Source of the DNA: Macrosoma leucophasiata
Lineage: Eukaryota; Arthropoda; Insecta; Lepidoptera; Hedylidae
Assembly (NCBI GenBank): GCA_036365455.1
Contig: JAWQUS010000030.1
Span: 1,612,001-1,676,000, forward strand
DNA length: 64,000 nt
Direction of reading: 5' to 3'
The first letter of the stretch is position 1. Each line of letters begins with the position of its first letter. The notes under the pieces are model-generated. The model had not been told where the DNA came from, did not search any database, and saw nothing but the letters and a program-made list of their open reading frames with translations. This document shows positions 12,134 through 20,965 of this stretch, piece after piece. A program made the position numbers and the translations under genes.

Positions 12134-12279
12134 CTCCTTTATTCATAAACGTACATTAGATACGTTTTAGCTATAGAATGCTTTGTCTTTGTTAGTTGCA
12201 TTGTCAAATGCGCAGGACAGAAAAAGACAAAGGAGAGATTAGCAACACTTTAGCTAAAATACGTTTATGAATAAGGGGC
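12134..12279. mobile_element. MITE-F, foldback
   Basis: Ends TTTATTCATAAACGTA and TACGTTTATGAATAAGGGG are inverted repeats. A second copy with the same interior (AAAGGAGAGATTAGCAAC) lies at 31310-31442. Confidence 0.7.
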
Positions 12280-12358
12280 TTAATGTCCTCAGTGTGTGCG
12301 TGCTTACATTAAACTTGAATTGAGTTGCCTAGTTTGATTAAGTTATTGCTCAAAATAT

Positions 12359-12620
12359 TGGCGTCGGGACGTGACGACCCTACCGCCCAGCGGAATAATT
12401 TTCTTCCACTAGCGCAGTCAGTCAACCGAACAATGGCGGTCAAACCATTCTAATAGGGCGGTAGTAAAAATAACAAAGGGTGTTGGGCAGCAGCGTCCTG
12501 TTATAAAACTATCGCCACTGCGATCGTCAATCCGCCTGCCAAGCGTGGCGATTATGGCATACTCTTCCCTAATGATGCACAACACTTGTGGACGTCTTTC
12601 GACTGGAATGATGATGGTGA
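12359..12620 (+). mobile_element. SINE-D, near full length
   Basis: Starts GCGTCGGGACGTGACGACC, passes ACCGCCCAGCGG, GGCGGTAGT, CGATCGTCAATCCGC and AAGCGTGGCGATTATGG, and ends near TGGACGTCTTTCGACTGG. Other copies: 27617, 40046, 53757 (minus). The tail resembles that of LINE-Y at 27987-28206. Confidence 0.65.
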
Positions 12621-12689
12621 CTGCTCAAATGAAGGCATTGAATTTTCAAAAGTTAACCTTAAAATTAATTTGGATTACTGACATCTTTT

Positions 12690-12964
12690 TTAAAGAAAAA
12701 TGGAAAGAAAAATTTGACTTCAGGCGAGACTCGAACTCGCGGCCTACTGGGAATCTAGTCCAGCCGCTCTTCCAATTGAGCTACTGAAGTCCTGCCCGAT
12801 TTGTCAAATCTTTCCTTCACATTTATTGCATTGCTTTATGGTAGCAGTAGCGCCATCTATTGCCAACTATGCTAGTTAGGCAACCGATAAAATAGACTTT
12901 GCAGTTTATTGAATATCGTAAAGAAGTCGCTTTTACCCTTAATAATTGTTTTTATATTATTTCG
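12690..12964 (-). mobile_element. T1 tRNA-like repeat unit
   Basis: Same unit as at 20966-21259 and the tandem pair at 56284-56783: a tRNA-like core followed (in tRNA sense) by CAAATTTTTC, and preceded by GAAAGATTTGACAAATCGGG, GGCGCTACTGC and the AGTTAGGCAACCG region in complement. The unit is interrupted at about 12965 by other sequence and resumes near 13119. Confidence 0.65.
12717..12790 (-). pseudogene. tRNA-like core of T1
   Basis: 74 nt. In sense orientation the acceptor ACTTCAG pairs fully with CTGAAGT, the D-stem GCTC with GAGC, and the T-stem GCGAG with CTCGC around TTCGAGT. The anticodon arm is irregular (4-bp stem, 9-nt loop). Repetition in the genome and the odd anticodon arm argue for a tRNA-derived repeat rather than a working tRNA. 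Confidence 0.65.
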
Positions 12965-13071
12965 ATTTTCTATAGACAGCAGAATATCATTGCATACCGT
13001 CATATTTTTATTTCCCGCAACTACACATGCGAGTGAATTTATAAATTTCCAGCCGCTCTACCGCACCAAGT

Positions 13072-13111
13072 GGATAGTAGCTCCAGTGACGGAGCTCGCG
13101 GGCGTATGCAG
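13072..13111 (+). mobile_element. SINE-A 5' fragment
   Basis: Contains AGCTCCAGTGACGGAGCTC and GCGGGCGTA, the SINE-A head, then breaks off. Confidence 0.65.
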
Positions 13112-13123
13112 CATGTGTTAATA

Positions 13124-13332
13124 CACATGCTTGTGAAATATTTTTTAAAGAAAAATGGAAAGAAAAATTTGACTTCAGGCGAGACTCGAGTCTCGCCTGT
13201 TTGATTTGACAAATCGGGCAGGACTTCAGTAGCTCAATTGGAAGAGCGGCTGGACTAGATTCCCAGTAGGCCGCGAGTTCGAGTCTCGCCTGAAGTTAAA
13301 TTTTTCTTTAAAAAATATTTCACAAGCATGTG
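13124..13332. mobile_element. T1 foldback with one full and one partial tRNA-like core
   Basis: Arms 13124-13156 and 13300-13332 are a perfect 33-bp inverted pair (CACATGCTTGTGAAATAT at the outside). The left side keeps only the 3' end of a tRNA-like core, joined to give a perfect 24-bp palindrome at 13176-13199. The right side keeps the full core. Confidence 0.75.
13223..13296 (+). pseudogene. tRNA-like core of T1
   Basis: Complete 74-nt core with fully paired acceptor (ACTTCAG/CTGAAGT), box A-like TAGCTCAATTGG and GAGTTCGAGTCTC in the T arm. A T run follows (AAATTTTTC), which could stop pol III. Confidence 0.65.
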
Positions 13333-13637
13333 TTAATGCGAAATAATATAAAAACAATTACTGACATCTGTTTAAGTGTTCCAAAATAACACCCTCCCAT
13401 TGGACACCAGCAGATTTTTTTTTAATGCTAGGTAAATCAGTAAAAAAAACAATGTTGGCGGCTGGTCTCGGGGTGGCACTAGTCTACTTCACCGGGCAAT
13501 AGCAAAACCATTCAAGAGGCACTGGCACCATGGTGCCATTCGGTGCTTCCAGCGAGTGATAGTAGATAACCTTAGCGAGTTCGCCACTAAGCTACCCTTT
13601 AAAAAGGACTTCGGTATCCTTTTTTTGTATGTAAGGA

Positions 13638-13953
13638 AAGTAACGTAACGTCACGCCTGTAATCCCCGAAGGGGTAGGCAGAGGTAAAAGCATGCATTCA
13701 AGCATACATGCAACCACCCACGATTCGCCGGTTATGTTTTTGGCCCATGTAACAGGTGGCGAGCCTGGTGACATCTCCGGGCACATTACCAAACTTCGAG
13801 GTACTGGGATATTTCCAGAAAATGGTAGAATCCCAATAGAACCAGAGATAAAGGTCTTTACACTATTAGCTCTGATAACCCCCTACCCGGGAATCGAACC
13901 CAGGACCTCAGCGTAGTAGTAGTGGCCTGCTACCACTAGGCTACCGAGGCAGT
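13638..13953 (-). mobile_element. SINE-B, tRNA-headed, full length
   Basis: Read on the minus strand: head GCCTCGGTAGCCTAGTGG with a perfect box A (TAGCCTAGTGG), then CTGGGTTCGATTCCCGGG giving box B, then AGAGCTAATAGTG, TTTCCAGAAAATGG (complement), ACATGGGCC and the tail TCTGCC-TACCCC-TTCGGGG. Other copies: 24994, 36092, 37287, 47416. Confidence 0.85.
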
Positions 13954-13962
13954 TAATAAATA

Positions 13963-14217
13963 AAGAAAGTAGCAAACAAAGATGCAGTTCACGTTGATGT
14001 TAAGTGATGATGTATAGTCTATAGACACACACCAGGCCAGTGGTCAAAATGGAGATGCGTTACTACTTCTGAGGTCTAAGGGGTTGTGTCTCTGTGCCGG
14101 TAATTACAGGGCCGTACATTACCACCTCACCGGAACACGATAGTGCTGATCACTACCATTTAGCGGCAAGTATATGGTAATGCGGTGGTGCCTACGCCCG
14201 CGAGCTCCGTCACTGGA
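13963..14217 (-). mobile_element. SINE-A copy
   Basis: Minus-strand SINE-A from GCAAACAAAGATGCAG to CCGTCACTGG. The 3' tail is worn and the first 15 or so bases of the head are missing, replaced by the inverted-repeat arm at 14219. Confidence 0.8.
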
Positions 14218-14290
14218 AACTCGCATGTGTCGTTGCGAGAAATAAAAATATGACGGTATGCAATGATATTCTGCTGTCTATAGAAAATCG

Positions 14291-14675
14291 AAAATCGTAA
14301 TTACAAGCTCGGTCGGTAACCCCATATAATTTATCATTGCCGCAGCGTTGTCGAAACCGCAATATTTATCCGGCAGTATTTGTCCGTTAATTTGTCCGTC
14401 GATATTGCATCCGTTCACCGGAACCGCGTGTAAAACGAAAGCGGATATTAAAATGGACGTGATTTACCAATGTTTACATTTGCTGACGGCTTTCAGCTTC
14501 GGCAGTTTTTGTTAGTGGCGAGTGGCGAGCCTTTGACAAACGTAAACAACCGACTTTTATTATTTTACCTAAAGACGAAAATGTTATATTATATACCTAA
14601 CTGGTGGTCGAGCTCCAATGATAGCATTACACCTACCGCTAAATGTAAGCAATCAAAATTTTTTATTGATTTTAT
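14291..14675. other. Unassigned sequence
   Basis: No repeat family or coding evidence recognised. The start of a 172-codon frame lies here but the frame mostly crosses the GC-rich insertion that follows and has no domain. Confidence 0.4.
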
Positions 14676-14687
14676 TTTACTGTGCAG

Positions 14688-15143
14688 TCTTTTTTTTTTA
14701 CCAGGGGAAAATGCGTTGCGCATACCCACCCTTGGGGAGAGAGGTGGGTTATGTGGGACTCCGGGAAAGGACATCCGTTTACCCACTAAAAACCCCTGTT
14801 CCGACTCGTCCGCCATCAGTGGCGGGGTCACGGGAACGCTATCGCACACATCCGCGACCCCACCGGCGGCTGCTCGCTGTCGAGCCCTCCTCGGAGCCTT
14901 TCGGCTCCAACCACTACTAGTGGCGTGCGGAACATCTGCACGCCAGCCAGCCCGGGACCTCTCCAGTCGGGCGATGAACTTCCCCTAGTTCGTTGCCTGA
15001 AGGTCCCTGCCCTGACCACTCACAACACTAGGCGTCCCAAGACGCCCGGGTGGAGGGGTCCAGGGGCACACAGTCCGGCCCTGGGGGTGCGTCGAAGAAA
15101 TTTTGGTTCCCTCGTCCGCCCCCCCACGGCCCCACCACGTCCC
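14688..15143 (-). mobile_element. GC-rich non-LTR element 3' part (R1-like?) with 12-bp target duplication
   Basis: A 456-bp GC-rich block in AT-rich DNA, flanked by the direct repeat TTTACTGTGCAG at 14676-14687 and 15144-15155. On the minus strand it ends CCCCTGGT followed by an A run, so it is a retroelement inserted in minus orientation. The GGGTGGGTATGCG-type 3' region reminds me of R1-clade LINEs, but that is weak. Overlapping frames on both strands have no domain. Confidence 0.6.
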
Positions 15144-15315
15144 TTTACTGTGCAGCCTATATTAACTTATAGATCTAGTAGGGTTAGGGACTACGATTAC
15201 TAATGTATGGAAATTTAAGTCTCACACCATAATCGCTTCCATTTGGGTTCCATTTACGCAAACAAGCGAAATATTTGCAATCATAATAAACATTCACACT
15301 ATTATTTATTATTAT

Positions 15316-15579
15316 GACGAATGACTAAACAGATATACAATGCGAATGTGGATGGTTGCAGAGGCCCAGGAAGACCAAGACTAACCTACCATGACCAAAT
15401 AGGTCGAGTTCTGTCTGAAGGTGGGGTCAAAAGTCTTAGGAATCGGCGTGCATGTATGAAGAGAATGATGAAGGTAGACGAGGCACGAGAGGTTTGTCTG
15501 AACCGGGATATCTGGCGCTCTACACTCTCTGCCTACCCCGTTAGGGACCTGGCGTGAAGATACGTACGTACGTACGTAC
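15316..15579 (+). mobile_element. LINE-X, reverse-transcriptase C-terminus, 5' truncated
   Basis: An open segment (15321-15557) encodes a C-terminal tail with GRPRLTYHDQIGRVLSEGG, RACMKRMMKVDEAREVC and SAYPVRDLA, which I recognise as the end of a lepidopteran non-LTR reverse transcriptase. A TACG microsatellite tail follows. It is flanked by ATTTATTATTAT at 15304-15315 and 15580-15591, a probable target duplication. A longer minus-strand copy is at 54254-54707. Confidence 0.8.
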
Positions 15580-15963
15580 ATTTATTATTATTATTAATAG
15601 AGACGCGCAGTATAAGTATCCCATTTATGCGCCGCCCACGGGTGTCCCGCGCGCACACTACATTACGTTTTGCATTACATGCCACTATTTTTTGGCTAAG
15701 TTACACTTTACATTGTTTTTCGTAAGTTAGAGTTTGTTAGTAATTCTATTTCGATATGCGCGATATTGTTATGGCGCCAGATAGATGCTTTTCGGAGCTC
15801 TAGGATTCCGCAGAGATACCGCAATTCTTTGAATTACGAGTAGCTACTCTAGGTCTAAGCGGCTGTGCTCCTTTAGTGAGAAAATTATTACAGGTAGGTA
15901 TTCATTCATTCAGATAATCAAAATACATTCATTATTTTGTTAGTAAGAGGCTTAAAAAACTAA

Positions 15964-16256
15964 GCCTGAGTTGCACCAAGATATTTGTTCAAGTTAAAGT
16001 TATATTACATACCTATTCTTCTGTAACTTTAACAGACTTAGGAATTAAAGAAAAGTGACTTTGTACTTCGGTAGTTTAGTGGTAAAGCGGCTGGACTGGT
16101 TATCCTGAGATCGCAGGTTCGATTCCTGCCCGATGTCAAATTTTTCTTACCGTTTTTTCTTTAATTTCTAAAGTTCACTCGCATTTTTTATTGCGAAAAA
16201 TAAATAGTACAATTTAACAGATTTCTTTAAGTTAGAGAAATACGTGCAACCCAGGC
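15964..16256 (+). mobile_element. T2 element with terminal inverted repeats and a tRNA-like core
   Basis: Left end GCCTGAGTTGCACCAAG and right end GTGCAACCCAGGC are inverted. The same ends bound the larger foldback at 17261-17663. The core at 16065-16136 is tRNA-like. No transposase. Confidence 0.65.
16065..16136 (+). pseudogene. tRNA-like core of T2
   Basis: 72 nt beginning ACTTCGGTAGTTTAGTGG (box A-like) with GCAGGTTCGATTCCTGC as T arm (perfect box B). In the sister copies the acceptor ACTTCGG pairs with CCGAAGT; here one base is changed. The anticodon arm does not fold clearly. A T run follows. Confidence 0.6.
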
Positions 16257-16677
16257 CAAGAGGACAATCTAATTCAATACAATATTAGGTATTGCATATC
16301 AATTATTCATAATTCATTATTCTAAATACTAGTTATAAATATTAGTTTTAATGAGCCTATAATGTGATCCTGTAAGGCATGGCTAATGCGACGCAGTCGG
16401 CGTGCTGCATTAATTCCCAATTACTTCTCCGATGATGGAAATTCGTTTATTCTCTCTAATCAGGCAACATCGAGAACGTAATGAAATGATATAAGCGTGA
16501 AGTACCGAGTTGATTGTCATCGTTCAGTTCCATCAATAATTTGCATGCCACTGGCAATATAGTAGGTATAAGATAATTTCTTAGGACGTTTTTTGCAAAA
16601 AGAAGGTAGATGTTTACTGGTGGTAGAGATCCAGTGTAGGAGCTCGGGGGCCCCGCACTAGGTGATGCATCCCGCAA

Positions 16678-16863
16678 GATGCAGATGCGTTACCACTCCT
16701 GAGGCCTAAGGTGTTATGCCTCTGTGCCGGAAATTACAGGGCCGTACATTACCACCTGACCGGAACACGATAGTCCTGAACACTACCATTAAGCGGCAAG
16801 TATGTTAGGTAATGCAGTGGTGCCTACGCCCGCGAGCTCCGTCACTGGAGTTCTACCACCAGT
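16678..16863 (-). mobile_element. SINE-A, young form, 3' truncated
   Basis: From GATGCAGATGCG to TCTACCACCAGT on the plus strand, that is the 5' two thirds of a minus-strand SINE-A lying inside the older plus-strand SINE. The A tail is missing. Confidence 0.8.
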
Positions 16864-16919
16864 AGGTACCGCATTACCTAATCTATCTGCCGCCAAATAG
16901 TAGTGTTCATCAATATCGT

Positions 16920-17185
16920 TGAAATAAAACTATTTTTACGGATTTATCTCGCGTATATTAAACTAAAATTATTTATAAATTAACCCGACGTTTCGGTCGC
17001 TTTTCAGCTTCCGTGGTCCCGGGCAGACTGAGGTGACATTTGTCTGACAGAAGTTTGAAAAAATTATATGTAGCTACCTCCATCGATTTCGCAAACGCCT
17101 TGCGTAGCGTTCAGGATTAACACAACAATTACTTATGGTATCTTGAGGTCTTGCAGACTGCTGCGGCTGGGATTTAATCTTGCTA
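16920..17185 (+). mobile_element. FB-1 copy with 11-bp target duplication
   Basis: Begins TGAAATAAAACTATTTTTAC and contains CCCGACGTTTCGGTCGC and TCCCGGGCAGACTGAGG. Flanked by ATCAATATCGT at 16909-16919 and 17186-17196. It lacks the second inverted arm; its 3' end (GGTCTTGCAG ... ATCTTGCTA) differs from the other copies. Confidence 0.75.
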
Positions 17186-17260
17186 ATCAATATCGTGTTC
17201 CGGTTAGATGGCACCTAATGTATGGCCCCGTAATAACTTTCACAGAGACATAACAACTGA

Positions 17261-17663
17261 GCCTGGATTGCACCACGACTTTTGTTAAAATTATTGTAAT
17301 TGTACATACCATTTATTTTTCACAATAACACATGCGAGTGAACTTAAGAAATTAAAGAAAAAACGGAAAGAAAAATTTGACTTCGGGCAGGAATCGAACC
17401 TGCGACCTCAGGATAACAAGTTCAGCCGCATTACCACTAAGCTACCGAAGTCCCACATTTCGGTTTGGCGGTTGGTGGGACTTCGGTAGCTTAGTGGTAA
17501 TAAAGGTCGCAGGTTCGATTCCTGCCCGAAGTAAAATTTTTCTTTCCGTTTTTTCTTTAATTTCTTAAGTTCACTCGCATGTGTTATTGTGTTAACCTTA
17601 ACAGGTTAGAGAAGGATGTGAAATGTTACAATAACTTAACAAAAGTCGTGGTGCAGCCCAGGC
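17261..17663. mobile_element. T2 foldback element, 88-bp inner arms
   Basis: Bases 17321-17408 and 17504-17591 are almost perfect inverted 88-bp arms. The outer ends GCCTGGATTGCACCACGAC and GTCGTGGTGCAGCCCAGGC are also inverted. Each inner arm carries part of a tRNA-like core, complete at 17380-17451 and shortened at 17480-17532. It sits within an older SINE-A. Confidence 0.8.
17380..17451 (-). pseudogene. tRNA-like core of T2
   Basis: 72 nt on the minus strand with fully paired acceptor ACTTCGG/CCGAAGT, box A-like TAGCTTAGTGG and GGTTCGATTCC box B. The inverted partner at 17480-17532 lacks about 19 nt of the anticodon region. The anticodon arm does not fold clearly, so function is doubtful. 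Confidence 0.6.
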
Positions 17664-17750
17664 TAAGGTCTCAGGGCTGGCAACGTATCTGCATTTTGAC
17701 CTCTGGGTTTTGTGTTGATGTCTATAGGCTGCAGTCATCACTTAACATCA

Positions 17751-18023
17751 GAATCAGAATCAGAAACTCTTTTATTCATTTAGGGTGACAGGCACCTCGT
17801 ATGACACGTCAAAAACAAACAAAATAAATTAAAGTGAATAACAATTGATATACATGTCAAACAAGATAAAAAATATATGTAAAGTCAAGAATATCACTAA
17901 GATAAAACTAAATGTAATAAACTAATGTAAAAGTATATCAGTAGAATGTCTTTTTTCCCCTTTACAAACTGATAACAAAGAGTAAAAAGAAAAGAAAAAG
18001 AGTCATTCTTTGTCATTCACCGG
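17751..18023 (-). mobile_element. LINE-J 3' tail
   Basis: On the minus strand it ends in a CTGATTCTGATTC tail after TGCCTGTCACCCTAAATG. The same sequence lies at 42963-43181. It is inserted in a SINE-A with a short repeat CATCA at 17746-17750 and 18024-18028. Confidence 0.7.
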
Positions 18024-18474
18024 CATCAACGTGAACTGCATGTTTGTTTTTGCCACCTTCATGAAAAAAAAAGAAACGAAGTCTCAAATAGTGAAACACA
18101 GTTGTAGGTACCTACTTACTTATCCTGCAGGACACATTTTACATATAAAAACTATCCGCCTAACATCACCTGTTCAAGCTCTTTATTAATTAACCTACAG
18201 ATTTTGATCACTCAAAACATTTCTCAATAAGTTCTTACTCAGTAGGAATAATTTGGAATATTGGTTTGCAACTAGTCATGGCGTTAACCAAAAATAAGTT
18301 TAAGAGTCATTCTCAATCTGGACAATATACTCAAATACTCATCATAGTAGTACTTATGTACTTACTGATCAACTGGGCCTGCGTGAAACAGTTCTTAGCA
18401 TCATTTAGAGTTTTAGAGCATCGATTGTGGCAAAAATCATTGAACCGCGACGGCTCTCCAAAAAGATAAGAGAT

Positions 18475-19632
18475 AAAACTATTTTTACGGATTTATCTCG
18501 CGTATATTAAACTAAAATGATTTTTAAAATCAACCCGACGTTTCGGTCGCTTTTCAGCTTCCGTGGTCCCGGGCAGACTGAGGCAGTGTTGCCAACTCTA
18601 CGTCTTTTTACGGAGATCTACGTATTTTAAGCCTTTTCTGCAAACCTACGTACTTTAGTCCCAGAATCTACGTATTTTCTATCAAAATAGTTCAAAATTG
18701 CAAAATAACATCTCATTAGACTAAATGGCCATAATTTCCATTACTTTCGCAAAAAAAAATTAATAAACTTTCTGTTCGATACTAACGTGCACTCGCCTCG
18801 TCCCTTAACACGTCGCACCAATTATTTTAAAAACCAAGTGTCGATTCTATAGAACTGTGATTCATGTGACTGTGTTAAACAAAACGTTTTAAGGTGATCT
18901 TGCCGCCGTAATAGTGAATCTTAACCTAAAAATTGAATAATTTGAATAAATTGATAACCCTAAAAGTAGTTAACTTTCTCGAATTATTAAGATGTGGTAA
19001 TTCATATAATTTTTTTGGTGCTAATGGTTATTTTTTTTTAATTTAATAAATATGCTATGATTTATGATTTTGTCGAAGCCATTTTAAATTTCTTTTAATT
19101 TTAAAAAATTTACCCTTAATAAAAAAAACTTATAGACTTACCACATGTAGATAATGCAAAAACTAACAATTACCCATATCGGCTATTGAAATATTATTTT
19201 TGTTCGCGGAGATATCTCTAACCGAAGTTTGATTTGTCTGCTGTTTGCTACTTTTAAGGTTTTATAAATTATCGATTTATTAACTTTTACCTATTTTACT
19301 CTCTACATCTAATTCAGAAAAAAAGTACGTAGATCTACGTATTTTTCATAAGGAAATTTGACCATTTCTCCGTAATTTTCTTATCTGACCTACGTCTTTT
19401 TCAAAATCCAGGTTGGCAACACTGGACTGAGGTGACATTTGTCTGACAGAAGTTTGAAAAATTATATGTAGCTACCTCCATCGATTTCGTAAACGCCTTG
19501 CGTAGCGTTCAGGATTAACACAATAATTACTTATGGTATCTTGAAATCATTTTAGTTTAATATACGCGAGATAAATCCGTAAAAATAGTTTTATTTCAAT
19601 GAGTGTAGCTCGCGAAAACCTAAGAACATATC
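18475..19632 (+). mobile_element. FB-1 copy, carries a nested hAT-like element, 12-bp target duplication
   Basis: Left arm from 18475 (AAAACTATTTTTACGG) and right arm ending near 19606 (GTAAAAATAGTTTTATTTCA) are inverted. The right end extends to CCTAAGAACATATC. Flanked by AAGATAAGAGAT at 18463-18474 and 19633-19644. Bases 18584-19424 are a later insertion. Confidence 0.85.
18584..19424. mobile_element. hAT-like non-autonomous element, 841 bp
   Basis: Terminal inverted repeats CAGTGTTGCCAAC and GTTGGCAACACTG are perfect over 13 bp. An 8-bp duplication GACTGAGG flanks it at 18576-18583 and 19425-19432, inside FB-1. TIR start and 8-bp duplication match the hAT superfamily. Both ends hold repeats of CTACGTATTT/CTACGTCTTTTT. 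No transposase frame. Confidence 0.9.
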
Positions 19633-19870
19633 AAGATAAGAGATGTTCTCGATCTTATACTTATCACGAGTCTATACAACAAAACTGTTCAATTTGCACG
19701 GTTTGTTTACAAAGAGACTTTTACTTTCTCTAATTACTGCAACATGTCGCGTGCAGCCTCAGGATGCGCGAATTGTTTTTAAAACAGTTGGTGGATAAAT
19801 CAATTCGAAATCTTATGAATGAAATCGAAAATGTAATACATTACACAAGAGGAGGCAAAAGATCTACGTT

Positions 19871-20530
19871 TATCTATACTTATAATAAAACTGTAGAAGT
19901 GTAAATTCTGTACATTAAAAATATTGAAAAAATAAATATCAGGGGATGTTACTAGATCGATACCGAATCCAAATATGTAAATAGAAATTTTTTTGTCTGT
20001 CTGTCTGTTTGTTCAAGCATCACATAAAATTCCCTTTATTTCTGTTATTCATCAATTGTGTTTTTTTTTTGCATTCCATGAAACTTGTTGATGTACTTAT
20101 GACATTATATGTACGAGTATATTGTATCTTACACAGTTGTTACATTAAGTATGTACACCCTACCGACTACTAAATTTGTGATCCTTTATGCAAGGTTGCC
20201 TGGCAGAAATCGCTACCTGAGCGATAAGGCCGCCTACTGTACCTGTTTTACTGTCGTCTATTTATGTAAATTGTTTCTGTTTGGTGTACGACAAGAAATA
20301 AATAAATAAAAATTACCGGACCGATTACAATGAAACTTGGTATGATTATACTTTAACCTTTGGACTTTTTATTCTGGAAAAATGTCTGTCTGTGTGTTTG
20401 TGCACGCTAATTTCAGAAACGGCTTATTCGATCTACGGTTTTCACTAATATATTGTGGTAAGTTTCACTTAATATTTAATGTTTGTTTCATGTAAATCGG
20501 TCCAGAAAAAAAAAAGTTATGTCAATTTAA
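19871..20530 (+). mobile_element. Helitron-like or related AT-rich element with GTCT runs
   Basis: Contains TTTTTTGTCTGTCTGTCTG and CCGGACCGATTACAATGAAAC, a layout shared with other dispersed elements here. It is interrupted by a LINE tail at 20191-20312. Limits are approximate and the class uncertain. Confidence 0.3.
20191..20312 (+). mobile_element. LINE-Z 3' end
   Basis: Contains AAGGTTGCCTGGCAGAAATC, GATAAGGCCGCC and an AAATAAATAAATA tail, a familiar lepidopteran LINE 3' end. A minus-strand relative is at 22241-22375. Confidence 0.7.
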
Positions 20531-20631
20531 AAAATGGTTTCGAATATTTTTAAGCTATTCTGTATCTTAGTTCTATCTTTTCGGGGGTTTCGTACCTAAA
20601 AGGTAAAAACGGACCCTACGGATTACTAATC

Positions 20632-20642
20632 CACCGCTGTCT

Positions 20643-20673
<31 letters not shown>

Positions 20674-20690
20674 ACCAAGCTGTATCTCAT
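20632..20690. repeat. (GTCY)n microsatellite
   Basis: Tandem GTCT/GTCC units followed by CACCAAGCTGTATCTC. Such runs are known to ride within lepidopteran MITEs. The surrounding GTTTCGTACC and GGACCCTACGG suggest that kind of host element. Confidence 0.7.
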
Positions 20691-20965
20691 AAATAGTGAT
20701 AGCTAGAAAGCTAACATATTCACAAATTATGTATTTCTGTTACCGCTATACAGACAAAATTAATTACGAAAAATAAGAAAATGAAATGTTAAGGGGTCCA
20801 AGGGGGCATACAATAAAGGTGTTTTTTTTTGTATATTTTTTGCGCTATAATAAGTGCAAAGTAGACGCTTAAAATTTTCACACAATTTTTAGGTCTTATG
20901 TTGTATATTACATTCCATAATAAATATATACATCTATACTCTATACATATAAATAAAATTGGAGT

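Larger units (their letters stand above)
12963..14290. repeat. Large inverted repeat, 72-bp arms
   Basis: Bases 12963-13034 and 14219-14290 are inverted copies, 72 bp with two mismatches by eye, separated by 1.18 kb that holds a T1 foldback, SINE-B and SINE-A. On both sides SINE-A 5' sequence lies next to the arm (13072-13111 and up to 14217), so the inverted duplication may have included it. Confidence 0.75.
16616..18074 (+). mobile_element. Older SINE-A (A2) split by later insertions
   Basis: Pieces in order of one SINE: head 16616-16650, 16864-16919, 17197-17260, 17664-17750 and the tail 18024-18074. Between them lie a minus-strand SINE-A, an FB-1, a T2 foldback and a LINE tail. Read together the pieces give the A2 form (GGTTAGATGG, GGCCCCGTAATAAC). 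Confidence 0.8.

Noticed and set aside
14470..14988. 172-codon open frame on the plus strand
   Set aside because: It crosses the boundary of a GC-rich retroelement insertion with a 12-bp duplication and has no domain. Overlapping frames are open on both strands, as expected for GC-rich DNA.
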